A DNA stretch of 64,000 nt from Acidimicrobiales bacterium (GTDB taxonomy: Bacteria; Actinomycetota; Acidimicrobiia; Acidimicrobiales; DATDAH01), in NCBI GenBank assembly GCA_016794585.1, contig JAEUJM010000040.1, forward strand, positions 149,735 to 213,734. Direction: 5' to 3'. The notes beneath the pieces were generated by a model that saw only the letters and a program-made list of their open reading frames with translations, made no database searches and had not been told where the DNA came from. Below are positions 26,619 to 35,435 of the stretch, piece after piece. How positions within the stretch are numbered: the first letter of the stretch is position 1; every line of letters begins with the position of its first letter. Position numbers and translations under genes: made by a program.

Positions 26619-27841
26619 GCCCTGCCGACCGCGCCGACCTGGCCGATGCCGACGTCGTCCACCTCAGTTTCAACCCGCCGTTCGCAGCGGGCTCGTACAA
26701 CTCGCTCATCCAAGCCCTGCTCCACCACGACGGACCGCTCCGCCAGCTCGCTGTCAGCTTCTGGGACGGTCCGGTCCCCCCGTCCGCCGAGGCCGACCGG
26801 ACCCTGCTCGTGGGGACGGCGGCGCAGGGTCCCATGGCTTCGGCCGCCCTGCGCCTGCCCGAGCGCGCCCGACGCCTCGCCTTCGAGGGGATGGGGTCAC
26901 GCGAGCGGATCCGCTACGCCGGCGAGGTGGCGGAGCTGCTGGTGGCCGCCCCGCCGCCCGTGGTCGTGATCTGGGACGACTACAAGCTCGGGCCCTTCCT
27001 GCGCCGCCAGGGAGCGGTCGAACCGGCCTTCGTGCTCTCCCAGCACGGTCGCAGCTACCACCTCCCGCCCGAACGGGCACGGGCGCTGTACCGCCTCGAC
27101 ACCCTGGACGCCGTCATCACCCTCACCCAGGCGTCGTACCGGGCCGACCGTGCCGAGCTCTACGCCTACGAGCCGTTGGTCCTGGTGCGTCCCAACGGCG
27201 TGGACCTCCGACGCTTCCAGCCCGCCGACGACGCGGCGCGCGCCGGGGCGCGGGCCCGCTGGGCGCTGCCCGAGGACGGCCCCGTCGTGCTCTTCCTGGC
27301 CCGCCTGGCGCCGAGCAAGGGCGCCCACCTCCTCCTGCACTCCTGGGCACGCGTGCTCGATCGCGCTCCCGGCGCGGTGCTCTGGCTCGTGGGAGGAGGC
27401 GACGAGGGATACCTCGCGCGCCTCCGCCACCTCGCCGATCGACTCGGCATCGCCGATCACGTGCGCTTCCAGGGCCCGGTGGATCGAGACCTCGTGGCGA
27501 GCTGCCACGCCGCCGCCGACGTCTACGTGCTCCCGTCCGTGCAGGACGAGGGCCACCCCCTCTCGCTGCTCGAGGCCATGGCCTCGGGACTGGCCTGTGT
27601 CGCGTCGGACTCCCCCGTGGTCGCCGAGCTCCACGGCGACGCCATCGAGCTGGTGGTCGACCCGAACGTGGAGGACGCGTTCGTCGAGCCGCTGGGACGC
27701 CTCCTCGGCGACTCCACACGGCGGCTGGAGCTGGCCGGGCGGGCCCGCGCCCAGGTCGAGGCCCACCACGACCTCCAGGACTACCTCGACGAGGTGACGG
27801 CCTTCCTCGGCCGCCTGGCCGCCTCCCGGGGGGGCCGGTGA
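26615..27841 (+). CDS. GT4 family glycosyltransferase
   Basis: This 408-residue enzyme shows VVHLSFNPPFAAGSYNSLIQ near the N-terminus, LSQHGRSYHLPPERARALY, the donor-site segment VLFLARLAPSKGAHLLLHSW and the EX7E motif DEGHPLSLLEAMASG. All GT4 elements are present. It is co-translated with the FkbM gene (ATGA) and with the following fusion gene (GTGA). It probably extends the polysaccharide on the cytoplasmic side. Confidence 0.9.
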   Translation: MSPADRADLADADVVHLSFNPPFAAGSYNSLIQALLHHDGPLRQLAVSFWDGPVPPSAEADRTLLVGTAAQGPMASAALRLPERARRLAFEGMGSRERIRYAGEVAELLVAAPPPVVVIWDDYKLGPFLRRQGAVEPAFVLSQHGRSYHLPPERARALYRLDTLDAVITLTQASYRADRAELYAYEPLVLVRPNGVDLRRFQPADDAARAGARARWALPEDGPVVLFLARLAPSKGAHLLLHSWARVLDRAPGAVLWLVGGGDEGYLARLRHLADRLGIADHVRFQGPVDRDLVASCHAAADVYVLPSVQDEGHPLSLLEAMASGLACVASDSPVVAELHGDAIELVVDPNVEDAFVEPLGRLLGDSTRRLELAGRARAQVEAHHDLQDYLDEVTAFLGRLAASRGGR

Positions 27842-29769
27842 GGGAGGGCGTCCACCCGGCCAAGGAAGCCGGCGACCTCCCGCCGTTCGGCCCCCACCGC
27901 CTCGTGATCCCGGTGCACATCCCCCACCTGGACGGCTACTTCACCGAGGCCCGCGCCGTGCTGGCCCGCTGCCTCGACTCCGTGCGGCTCACGGCAGGGG
28001 GCCAGGTTGCCGTCACGCTCGTGTCGGACGGCTCCTGCCCCGAGGTGCTGGCCGACCTGCGGGCGGCACAGGATGCCGGCTGGGTGGACCAGGTCGTGGT
28101 CAACCAGCCCAACCGCGGCAAGGTCGACTCGGTCCTCGCCGTCGCCCGCGCCTCCTTCGAGCCCCTGGTCACCATCAGCGATGCCGACATCTTGTTCCGG
28201 CCCGGCTGGGTGGCCGCGGTGGAGGAGCTCTTCACGACGTTCCCCGAGTGCGGGTTCGCCTCGCTGTTCCCGAGCCCGCCGGGCGCGTTCCACCTGACCT
28301 CGGCCACGCTGCTCGGCGCGCTCTCCCGCCGCGAGCTCCAGGTGGGATCGGTCGTCGACGAGGACGACCTCGACCGCTTCGCGGCCAGCATCGGCCGACC
28401 CGACCTGTTCCCCGAGGAGTGGCGCCGCCACCAACTCCTCGTGCGACGGGCAGGCGTGACCGCGTGCGTCGGCGCCCCCCACTGGGTGCTCACGCTGCGG
28501 CGGGCCGTCATCGACGCGACGCCGCCCGAGCCGTCGCGGCGCGCCGTCGGCGGCTCCGAGACACGGTGGCTGGACGAGCCGGCCGACCGCATCGGCCTCT
28601 GGCGCCTGGCCACGAGCCGTGCCTACGCGCAGCACATGGGCAACGTGGTGGAGCCCTGGATGGACGACGAGCTGGAGGCCACGAGGGCCGCCGTCGACGG
28701 CGGCGGCGACGACCCGGCGGACGCGAGTGGGCCGACCGGCACTCCCCGGGCGCCGATCACGCCGCATGGCCGCATCCCGCTCGCCGGCCGCCTCCCGTGG
28801 CCGCTGCGGGCCCGTGTCGCCGATCGTCTCGTGCGGCCCCGCCTCGAGCGTCGCATCCGGCAGGCCGGGGGGGGTGCGCTGACCGTGGCGGCCAGGGCGG
28901 CACTCCGTCGCGCGGACCGGTGGGCGCGGGCAGCGGCGCGGCGCTCCTCGGCGACCTGGCGATGGGGCCTGAACGCGGGGCCGACCCTCGCCTACCGCCG
29001 GAGCCGACCCGTGGTCACGTCGCGCACCGCGGGCCTCGTCGCCGACCTCGACCGCGACGGCATCGCCACCGTCGCCCTCGACGATCTGGTGGGCACCGAG
29101 GCGGCCGCCACCTTCCTGACCGCCGCCGATCGCGCACGACGCGAGCGCACCGCCGCCGTCGACACTGCCCGGGAGGCGCTGGCGCGCGGCGACGACGGGC
29201 CGCAGAAGCCCTTCGTCGTCGGCCTGCTGGAGGGCCCGCCGTCCACGGACCCCGACGACGCGCTCACCGGCTTCGCCCTCGATCCTGCGGTGCTGGCCGT
29301 CGTGCACGGGTACTACGCGATGTTCGTCCGGCTCCGCTACGTCGACATCTGGCACACCCTCGTCGTCGACGCCCCACCCACGCAGTCCCAGCTGTGGCAC
29401 CGCGACCCCGAGGACCGCCTCATCCTCAAGGTGTTCGTCACCCTCGAGGACGTCGACGAGGGCGCGGGCCCCTTCCACTACGCCCCGGGCACCCACGCGA
29501 AGGGCTCGGTCCGACGCCGGCCGGCGGCGAGCGCCGTCGACGGGACCACCCCCCGCTCCACCGACGACCAGATGGCGGAGGTACTCCCCTCGGCGCAGTG
29601 GCGCACCGCGATCGCTCCGCGCGGCACCGTCGTGTTCGCCGACACCCGCGGCTACCACAAGGGCGGTCACGCCGTCGCCGAGGAGCGGGTCCTGTACGTG
29701 TGCCAGTACCTGTCCCGGGCGGCCGGGCGTGGGGGCATCCCCACGGACCAGCCCGCGCCGAGGCGGTGA
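27838..29769 (+). CDS. GT2 glycosyltransferase fused to a phytanoyl-CoA-type Fe(II)/2-oxoglutarate dioxygenase
   Basis: The 643-residue product has two parts. Residues ~15-230 look like a GT-A fold glycosyltransferase with VTLVSDGSCPEVLADL and the metal-binding TISDADILFRPGW (Asp115/Asp117). After a charged linker, residues ~390-630 match the PhyH dioxygenase group: SQLWHRDPEDR supplies the His521-x-Asp523 iron ligands, TRGYHKGG the distal His607, and EERVLYV the expected arginine for 2-oxoglutarate. Both sets of key residues are intact, so it may transfer a sugar and hydroxylate it or the acceptor. The frame is continuous. The start is a GTG overlapping the upstream stop. I know of no standard family with this pairing. 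Confidence 0.85.
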   Translation: MREGVHPAKEAGDLPPFGPHRLVIPVHIPHLDGYFTEARAVLARCLDSVRLTAGGQVAVTLVSDGSCPEVLADLRAAQDAGWVDQVVVNQPNRGKVDSVLAVARASFEPLVTISDADILFRPGWVAAVEELFTTFPECGFASLFPSPPGAFHLTSATLLGALSRRELQVGSVVDEDDLDRFAASIGRPDLFPEEWRRHQLLVRRAGVTACVGAPHWVLTLRRAVIDATPPEPSRRAVGGSETRWLDEPADRIGLWRLATSRAYAQHMGNVVEPWMDDELEATRAAVDGGGDDPADASGPTGTPRAPITPHGRIPLAGRLPWPLRARVADRLVRPRLERRIRQAGGGALTVAARAALRRADRWARAAARRSSATWRWGLNAGPTLAYRRSRPVVTSRTAGLVADLDRDGIATVALDDLVGTEAAATFLTAADRARRERTAAVDTAREALARGDDGPQKPFVVGLLEGPPSTDPDDALTGFALDPAVLAVVHGYYAMFVRLRYVDIWHTLVVDAPPTQSQLWHRDPEDRLILKVFVTLEDVDEGAGPFHYAPGTHAKGSVRRRPAASAVDGTTPRSTDDQMAEVLPSAQWRTAIAPRGTVVFADTRGYHKGGHAVAEERVLYVCQYLSRAAGRGGIPTDQPAPRR

Positions 29770-31049
29770 GGGACCGGCGCCTCGCGCGCGACCTCGTCCT
29801 GCTCTTCCTCGGGCAGGTGCTCCTGCTCACGCTCTTCCGTGCCGCGCTGCCCGCCGGCGTGGCCGCCAACGAGGGCTCCGACTACGACGCGTTCTACCGC
29901 CCGGTGGCCGAGCAGATCGCCGACGGTCACGGCGTCGTCTTCGGCGACGACCGCACGCCGGCCACGCGTTACCCGCCCGGGTACCCCCTGCTCCTCGGCG
30001 CCACCTTCACGGTCGCGGACGCCACCGGTGCCGAGCGGCAGTCCCTGGTGACCCCCCTGACCATCGTGATGACGGCGGTCGCCGGCGTGCTCCTGCACCT
30101 CGTCGCACGGCGGATCTTCGACCGTCGCCACGCCTGGGTGGCGAGCGTCGCGTGGCTCGCCTACCCCCTGACCCTCTGGACGACCAAGCAGCCCAACAGC
30201 GAGATCCCCTTCCTGGTGCTGCTCTACGGCGTGGTGCTCCTGCTCGTGCCGCCGCTGGGGTCCGGTCGCGCGGGCTGGCGGCGCCTGGCGGCCGCCGGCG
30301 CCCTGCTCGGGGTCGCCGCCGTCGTCCGTCCCGCCGGGCTCCTGCTCGTCCCCGGCTTCGCCCTCGTGCTGTGGTTGCGCCTGGCCGGCGGCGCCGGTGA
30401 GCGCACGCGGCGCGCCGGTACCTTCGTGGCCGCGTGCGCGGTGCCCGTGCTGGCGGTCTCGGCCTGGATGAGCACGGCCGCGGGCACCCCGGTGCTGCTG
30501 TCCGACGCCAACGACGCCAACCTCGTCGAGGGACTCAGCTTCGCCGTGGACTCCCCGGCCGAGGCCGAGGACCTCCCCATGCCGGGTGGGCTGCGGGACT
30601 TCGTCGTCGAGACCCACGCTCGCGAGGGTGAGCTGCTCCGGGACGGCAGCGCCCGCAGCTACCTGGGCGAGGCGCTCAGGGAGCGCCCGGTGGTCGTGGG
30701 CCAGCTCGTGGCCTACAAGGCCGCACGGTCCTGGTACGGGACGGAGTCGTTCCGCTTCGAGGGCGCTCTGCTGCTCACCCAGCTCGCCTGGGTGGGGACG
30801 GCCGTGGTGGGAGCGGTGGCCGCCCGCCGGCGCAGCCCGGCCGGCCGCTGGTACGTCTGGCTGGTGCTCGCCCTGACCGGCTGCGCCTGGCTGGCGGCCA
30901 TCGGCGCCCTGTCCATCGTGCGGTACCTGGTGCCCACCCTGGGCCTCTTCGCCCCCCTCGTCGCCGTCGCCGTCCTCTCCGCGGCCGACGCCGTCGCCGT
31001 CAGGCGCGGGCGAGCACGAGGTACTGCGCCCCGCCCGGAAGCCGGCTGA
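29766..31049 (+). CDS. ArnT/GT39-like membrane glycosyltransferase
   Basis: The 427-residue polytopic protein has about ten hydrophobic segments. Its first periplasmic loop reads EGSDYDAFYRPVAEQIADGH, and TRYPPGYPLLLG follows; both resemble the catalytic loop region of the GT-C families (GT39/GT83, ArnT), which use polyprenyl-phosphate sugars outside the membrane. KQPNSEIPFLVLLYG is another family-like segment. It is the last gene of the large plus-strand operon. Its 3' end overlaps the convergent methyltransferase gene by 50 bp. A polyprenyl-phosphate sugar donor could come from the GT2 enzyme encoded at 31694. Confidence 0.83.
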   Translation: MRDRRLARDLVLLFLGQVLLLTLFRAALPAGVAANEGSDYDAFYRPVAEQIADGHGVVFGDDRTPATRYPPGYPLLLGATFTVADATGAERQSLVTPLTIVMTAVAGVLLHLVARRIFDRRHAWVASVAWLAYPLTLWTTKQPNSEIPFLVLLYGVVLLLVPPLGSGRAGWRRLAAAGALLGVAAVVRPAGLLLVPGFALVLWLRLAGGAGERTRRAGTFVAACAVPVLAVSAWMSTAAGTPVLLSDANDANLVEGLSFAVDSPAEAEDLPMPGGLRDFVVETHAREGELLRDGSARSYLGEALRERPVVVGQLVAYKAARSWYGTESFRFEGALLLTQLAWVGTAVVGAVAARRRSPAGRWYVWLVLALTGCAWLAAIGALSIVRYLVPTLGLFAPLVAVAVLSAADAVAVRRGRARGTAPRPEAG

Positions 31050-31707
31050 GCGCCCGCTCCGTCGGCCGCAGCGGCGCCAGCGCCCGGGGGAACCAGAACC
31101 CCGTGGTGGTGGGCCGGACCTCGGCGAAGCCCGCCTCGTGCACCAGTCGGCGGGCGCGCGGGATGCTGAGCATCACCGCGTCACGATCGAACGGGATCCG
31201 TCGCATGACGAGGCGGGCCCCGGGGTTCCAGGGGTTGTTCTCGAACAAGGCCAGCCATCCGCCGGGGGCCAGGACGGCCCGCAGCCCCGCGAGCACGCGG
31301 GGCTGCTCGGCGGACGGGATGTGGTGGAAGGCGCCGTTGACGTAGCAGAGGTCGAACGTGCCGGCCGGGAGGTCGGTGCCCGACACGAACGTGATGCCGG
31401 GGGCGCCGTGGCGTTCCCGGGCCCGCTCGACCGCCGCCTCGGCCAGGTCGAAGCCGACGACCTCCGCACCGGGGAACGTGCGCGCCAGCGCCGCCGCGGT
31501 GTCTCCGACCCCGCACGCGAAGTCCAGGATGCGTCGGGGCCGCGCCTCGGTGGGCAGGCGGCCGGACAACCAGCGCAGGCGCCCCTCGATGAACCAGCCC
31601 TTGTCCTCACCGGACAGCGAGAGCCCCTCGGCCAACATCGCGTCGTACTCGTCGGCCCGCTCGAACAGCTCCTCGCCCATCAGGTCCGTGGCCTCACCCG
31701 GCGGCAC
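31000..31707 (-). CDS. SAM-dependent methyltransferase (class I)
   Basis: This 235-residue protein carries ILDFACGVGDTAAALARTF, GFDLAEAAVERARER and LAGLRAVLAPGGWLALFE, the usual class I methyltransferase elements. The longest start is a GTG at 31707, overlapping the upstream GT2 gene by 14 nt. An ATG at 31680, 13 nt past that stop and preceded by GGTGAGG, is a good alternative. It ends inside the last 50 bp of the convergent GT39-like gene. It is coupled to a polyprenyl-phosphate-sugar-synthase-like GT2 gene, so a lipid-linked sugar substrate is possible. Confidence 0.83.
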   Translation of the reverse strand: MPPGEATDLMGEELFERADEYDAMLAEGLSLSGEDKGWFIEGRLRWLSGRLPTEARPRRILDFACGVGDTAAALARTFPGAEVVGFDLAEAAVERARERHGAPGITFVSGTDLPAGTFDLCYVNGAFHHIPSAEQPRVLAGLRAVLAPGGWLALFENNPWNPGARLVMRRIPFDRDAVMLSIPRARRLVHEAGFAEVRPTTTGFWFPRALAPLRPTERALSRLPGGAQYLVLARA

Positions 31708-32935
31708 CGACGAGGTGGGGCTCCGCCTCCGGCGGCGGCTGCCGCGCCTCGGCCTCTCGACGCTGGGTGAGGCGTTCGTCGACCAGCACGAGGAACGAGT
31801 CGATGACCCGCACGACGATGAGGATGAGGGCGACCGAGTACAGGGTGGTCATGGCGATGAAGCGCGACCAGTGCTCGTAGGTGGCCCCCGTGCGCACGAG
31901 CTGGAGGAAGCTGGGGAGCACCAGCAGGCCGCCCAGCAGGAACAGCGCCGCGGGGACGGCCCAGAACCAGCGGCTCGCGGACACCCGCCGCACGGCCGGC
32001 CGCACGCCCGTGCGGACCACCTGTGGCATCAACGTGACGTCGACGATGCGGGCGGTGAGGTAGGCCCCGCTGGCGAGCAGGAGCGCGGCGGTGACGAGCA
32101 GGCTGCTGACCAGGAAGCGGTAGATCATCCACTCCTGGAGGCGCTGGTTCTCGAGGTAGTAGAGGGTGGGTCCGACCATCAACAGCGTGGCCACGGCGAG
32201 ACAGAGCGCCGCGGGCGGGCCGAGCAGGCGGGCCGGCCGGTAGAGCGCGGCGGTCCGCAGGATCACCCACAGGAACCGCCCCCCGTCGGACACCGCGGAG
32301 AGCTTCGACTCACCCTCGCGCTCGTCGTAGGGCATCTCGATCTCGACCAGGTGGAGGTCGTCGTCGAGCAGCACCCGGGCGCTCATGGCCGGCGTGAAGT
32401 GCAGGCCGTCGGGCAGGGGGTACAGCTTTGCCAAGCTCGAGCGACGGACGACCCGCATGCCGCTGGCGGTGTCGGACACGTCCTCGGACGACACCGCCCG
32501 GAGCAGGCCCGCGAAGATGCGGTTCCCCACCCGGCGCACGAGCGGCATCTTGCTGGTGGCGCTCATTCGGGAGCCCAGCACCACGTCGACGTCGCGCTCG
32601 TCGAGGGTCGCGCACAGGTCGGCGAAGAACACCGGGTCGCACGTGCCGTCGGCGTCGAGGAAGCCCAACAGCTCCGCGTCCGAAGCCGACCACGCCGCCT
32701 TGATGGCGGCGCCGTAGCCCTGGTTCTGCTCGAACACGATGAGGTCGACCTGCTCGAGGTGGCGGCTCGCCCGCTCGACGGTGCGATCGGTGGACCCGTC
32801 GCTGACGACGGTGACGGCGACCTCGGTCACCGGTGAGCGCTCGATGATCGTCGAGCGCGCCGCCAGGGTGCGCTCGATGATCGACTCGATGCTGTCCTCC
32901 TCGTCGAGCGCCGGGATGGCGATCAACAGCTTCAC
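31694..32935 (-). CDS. GT2 glycosyltransferase, polyprenyl-phosphate sugar synthase-like, with membrane tail
   Basis: The 413-residue product has an N-terminal GT-A domain: LIAIPALDEEDSIESII, VVSDGSTDRTVERAS, QGYGAAIKAAW and the metal site GFLDADGTCDP. About four membrane helices follow (residues ~240-385). This is the layout of dolichyl/undecaprenyl-phosphate sugar synthases, which load one sugar onto polyprenyl phosphate for GT-C enzymes such as the one at 29766. The start is a GTG at 32935, overlapping the stop of a tiny upstream ORF (32932-32958) as GTGA, with a G-rich site before it. It is divergent from the epimerase gene. Confidence 0.88.
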   Translation of the reverse strand: MKLLIAIPALDEEDSIESIIERTLAARSTIIERSPVTEVAVTVVSDGSTDRTVERASRHLEQVDLIVFEQNQGYGAAIKAAWSASDAELLGFLDADGTCDPVFFADLCATLDERDVDVVLGSRMSATSKMPLVRRVGNRIFAGLLRAVSSEDVSDTASGMRVVRRSSLAKLYPLPDGLHFTPAMSARVLLDDDLHLVEIEMPYDEREGESKLSAVSDGGRFLWVILRTAALYRPARLLGPPAALCLAVATLLMVGPTLYYLENQRLQEWMIYRFLVSSLLVTAALLLASGAYLTARIVDVTLMPQVVRTGVRPAVRRVSASRWFWAVPAALFLLGGLLVLPSFLQLVRTGATYEHWSRFIAMTTLYSVALILIVVRVIDSFLVLVDERLTQRREAEARQPPPEAEPHLVGAAG

Positions 32936-32958
32936 GAAGACGCGCCCCCCAGCACCAT
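32932..32958 (-). CDS. Putative leader peptide / upstream ORF, 8 residues
   Basis: An ATG at 32958 opens a nine-codon frame, MVLGGASS followed by TGA. Its stop overlaps the GTG of the GT2 gene (GTGA at 32935-32932). A TATCCT -10 element at 32970-32965 lies 6 nt before this ATG, the same spacing and the same GGCGCC spacer as at the methyltransferase gene at 39367. The predicted transcript therefore starts at this ATG rather than at the GT2 start, which is out of frame with it. This suggests a leaderless upstream ORF that couples translation into the GT2 gene. There is no protein-level evidence; it could simply be a short translated leader without function. Confidence 0.4.
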   Translation of the reverse strand: MVLGGASS

Positions 32959-32964
32959 GGCGCC

Positions 32965-32970
32965 AGGATA
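32965..32970 (-). promoter_or_regulatory. -10 element for the leader ORF and GT2 gene
   Basis: TATCCT on the minus strand lies 6 nt (GGCGCC) before the ATG of the short ORF at 32958 and ahead of the GT2 gene at 32935. Confidence 0.5.
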
Positions 32971-33025
32971 GGTGCCCGCCCGACGGGGAGGGACCCCTCG
33001 GGTCCGTGCGGCCCGTCCTGGGTCG

Positions 33026-33031
33026 TATGCT
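33026..33031 (+). promoter_or_regulatory. -10 element for the epimerase at 33039
   Basis: TATGCT lies 7 nt before the ATG with no ribosome binding site, consistent with leaderless transcription. Confidence 0.55.
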
Positions 33032-33038
33032 CTCGCCG

Positions 33039-34025
33039 ATGGCGGTCCGCTACCTGATCACCGGCGGGTCCGGCTTCATCGGCTCCCACCTCACCGACGC
33101 GCTGCTGGCGCGGGGCGACGAGGTCACCGTCCTCGACGACCTCTCGACGGGGCGCCTCGAGAACCTCGCCAGCGCCATGGCCTCGGAGCGCTTCACCTTC
33201 GTCCAGGGCTCGGTGCTCGACGAGCTGGCCGTCGACAAGGTGGTGGCCGACTGCGACGTCGTCGTGCACCTCGCCGCCGCGGTCGGCGTCAAGCTCATCG
33301 TCGAGCAGCGCCTCAGCTCGCTGGTCACCAACATCCGGGGCTCCGAGAACATGATCGAGGCCGCCCACCGGTACCGCCGCAAGATCCTGCTGGCGAGCAC
33401 CTCGGAGATCTACGGCAAGAACCCCGCGAGCCCGCTGGCGGAGACCTCCGACTCCGTGCTGGGGTCCCCCACCGTCGCCCGCTGGGCCTACAGCACCGCC
33501 AAGGCCGTCGACGAGATCCTCGCCTACGCCTACCACGAGGAGCGGGGCCTGCCCACCGTCGTGGTCCGCCTCTTCAACACCGTCGGGCCACGCCAGAGCC
33601 CGGCCTACGGCATGGTCATCCCCCGCCTGGTGCGCCAGGCGCTCGCCGGCGACCCGCTCACCGTCTACGGCGACGGCACCCAGACCCGCTGCTTCTGCCA
33701 CGTGGCCGACGTCGTGGCGGCACTCGTCGCCCTGCTCGACCGCGACGACAGCGTCGGTGAGGTCTTCAACGTGGGATCCACCGAGGAGATCTCGATGGCC
33801 GGCCTGGCCGAGCGCATCATCGCCGCCTGCGACAGCCCCTCGACGATCTCGCTGGTGCCCTACGACCAGGCGTACGAGCGGGGCTTCGAGGACATGGCGC
33901 GACGCGTGCCCGACACCGCCAAGCTGCACGCCCACTGCGGGTGGGAGGCCCGACACACCCTCGCGGACATCCTGCGCGAGATGATCGACGAGGCCGCCCT
34001 CGAGGTGGTGCCCGACCGGGGATGA
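33039..34025 (+). CDS. NAD-dependent nucleotide-sugar epimerase/dehydratase (extended SDR)
   Basis: This 328-residue enzyme has the NAD loop YLITGGSGFIGSHL, LDDLSTGRLENL, HLAAAVGVKLIVEQ and the catalytic Y-x3-K in WAYSTAKAVDE. It resembles UDP-glucose 4-epimerases and UDP-glucuronate decarboxylase relatives. The ATG at 33039 follows TATGCT (33026-33031) by 7 nt with no ribosome binding site, so a leaderless message is likely; longer starts run into the divergent promoter. It is co-translated with the next gene through an ATGA overlap. The exact sugar cannot be assigned. Confidence 0.9.
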   Translation: MAVRYLITGGSGFIGSHLTDALLARGDEVTVLDDLSTGRLENLASAMASERFTFVQGSVLDELAVDKVVADCDVVVHLAAAVGVKLIVEQRLSSLVTNIRGSENMIEAAHRYRRKILLASTSEIYGKNPASPLAETSDSVLGSPTVARWAYSTAKAVDEILAYAYHEERGLPTVVVRLFNTVGPRQSPAYGMVIPRLVRQALAGDPLTVYGDGTQTRCFCHVADVVAALVALLDRDDSVGEVFNVGSTEEISMAGLAERIIAACDSPSTISLVPYDQAYERGFEDMARRVPDTAKLHAHCGWEARHTLADILREMIDEAALEVVPDRG

Positions 34026-35422
34026 GGGCCGCCGTCCTCGTCGCCGACGGCGTCAGCGCCCGCAACTTCCTGCTCGGACGGTTCGGTCCGGCCCTCGCCC
34101 GCCACGGGACGTGGGTGGCCGTGCACGGGCTGCGCGACGGCTTCGTCGAGTCGCAGGTGGCCCCCGAGGGTCGACCCGACGCCGAGTACCCACTGGGCAC
34201 CTACGACGAGACCGCACTCGCCTCCCTGCTGCGCTACACGCTCCTCTACGGGCAGATGGAGTGGTCGGACACCGAGTCGATGCGCCACAACCTCCGTCAG
34301 CCCGTCACCGGATCGCGGCGCCGCCGGGCGCTGCACCGCACCGCCCGGCTGGGCGGGCGCGCCATGGCCGGGCCCCGACGCCTGGCCTGGGTCGACCGGG
34401 CGCACACCGCGGCCGTGGGCCGGCGCCCCGAGGTCGCTCGCCACCGGGCGCAGCTCGCGGCGGCCGCCCCCGACGTGCTCTTCTGCACCCACCAGCGGCC
34501 CCCGACGGTCGTCCCCCCGGTGCTCGCCGCCCGAGCGCTCGGCATCCCCACCGCCACCTTCATCTTCTCGTGGGACAACCTCTCGTCGAAGGGACGCATC
34601 GCGGCACCCTTCGACCACTACCTGGTGTGGAGCGAGCACATGGCCGCCGAGCTCTGCCACTACTACCCGGAGATCCCCCGGGACCGGGTGCACGTGGTGG
34701 GCACGCCCCAGTTCGACCCCTACGACGAGGAAGGTCGGCTCTGGACGCGTGCCGAGCTGTGCGCCCGGCTCGGCCTCGACCCTGCTCGCCCGGTGCTGTG
34801 CTTCTCGGGGGGCGATGCCGGCAACAGCCCGGACGACCCCGGTCACGTCCGGGTGCTCCTCGACCTGGTCCGGAGCGGGGCCATCCGCGGCGACGCCCAG
34901 GTGGTCGTGCGCCCGGCGCCCGTCGACGACGGTGCCCGCTACGCGGGGGTGCGGGCCGACTTCCCCGAGCTGTGCTGGGCGCCCCCTCTGTGGGACCGGC
35001 CCTCCGGGGCGGACTGGTCCGAAGCCCTGCCGACGGACGCCGACGTCGACCTGCTCGCCAACCTGACCCACCACGCCGACGTCAACGTGAACCTGGCCTC
35101 GACCATGACCCTCGACTTCGGCCTCCACGGCCGGCCGGTGGTGAACGTGGCCTTCGACGTCACCGACCCCCCGCCGTTCGGCCTGCCCATCTGGGACCAC
35201 TACTACCGCTTCGACCACTACCGACCCGTGGTCGAACTGGGCGCGGCACGCTTCGCCCGCTCCCCCACCGAGCTGGCCGAGCACGTCAACGCCTACCTGG
35301 CCGACCCGACCCTCGACGCCGAAGGTCGCGAGGCGCTGGCCCGCCTCGAGGTCGGGGTGCCGGTGGGCCGATCGAGCGCCACCATCGCGGAGGTCCTCGC
35401 CACCATCGCCACCGGCGGGTGA
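34022..35422 (+). CDS. Unassigned surface-carbohydrate protein, possibly GT-B fold
   Basis: I do not recognise a named family with certainty. The 466-residue soluble protein has no signal peptide or membrane helix. It contains a striking TFIFSWDNLSSKGRIAAPFD segment near the middle, then DHYLVWSEHMAAEL and RVHVVGTPQFDPYDEEGR, which look like the mid-region of CDP-glycerol glycerophosphotransferase-like or related GT-B proteins. A later segment, ADVNVNLASTMTLDFGLHGR, resembles the donor side of such folds. The ATGA overlap with the epimerase gene points to a joint role in making or transferring one sugar. A glycosyl- or glycerophosphotransferase is a guess. Confidence 0.7.
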   Translation: MRAAVLVADGVSARNFLLGRFGPALARHGTWVAVHGLRDGFVESQVAPEGRPDAEYPLGTYDETALASLLRYTLLYGQMEWSDTESMRHNLRQPVTGSRRRRALHRTARLGGRAMAGPRRLAWVDRAHTAAVGRRPEVARHRAQLAAAAPDVLFCTHQRPPTVVPPVLAARALGIPTATFIFSWDNLSSKGRIAAPFDHYLVWSEHMAAELCHYYPEIPRDRVHVVGTPQFDPYDEEGRLWTRAELCARLGLDPARPVLCFSGGDAGNSPDDPGHVRVLLDLVRSGAIRGDAQVVVRPAPVDDGARYAGVRADFPELCWAPPLWDRPSGADWSEALPTDADVDLLANLTHHADVNVNLASTMTLDFGLHGRPVVNVAFDVTDPPPFGLPIWDHYYRFDHYRPVVELGAARFARSPTELAEHVNAYLADPTLDAEGREALARLEVGVPVGRSSATIAEVLATIATGG

Positions 35423-35428
35423 CGCCGG
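35412..35428. terminator. Short hairpin between convergent genes
   Basis: CCGGCG (35412-35417) pairs with CGCCGG (35423-35428) around a 5-nt loop at the stop codon of the gene ending at 35422. It is short and lacks a T-run, so it is only a weak terminator candidate. Confidence 0.25.
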
Positions 35429-35435
35429 CTCGACT

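Noticed and set aside
32310..33956. Minus-strand open frame of 548 codons across the GT2/epimerase divergence
   Set aside because: It would cover two oppositely oriented real genes and the divergent promoters. No family motif is present.
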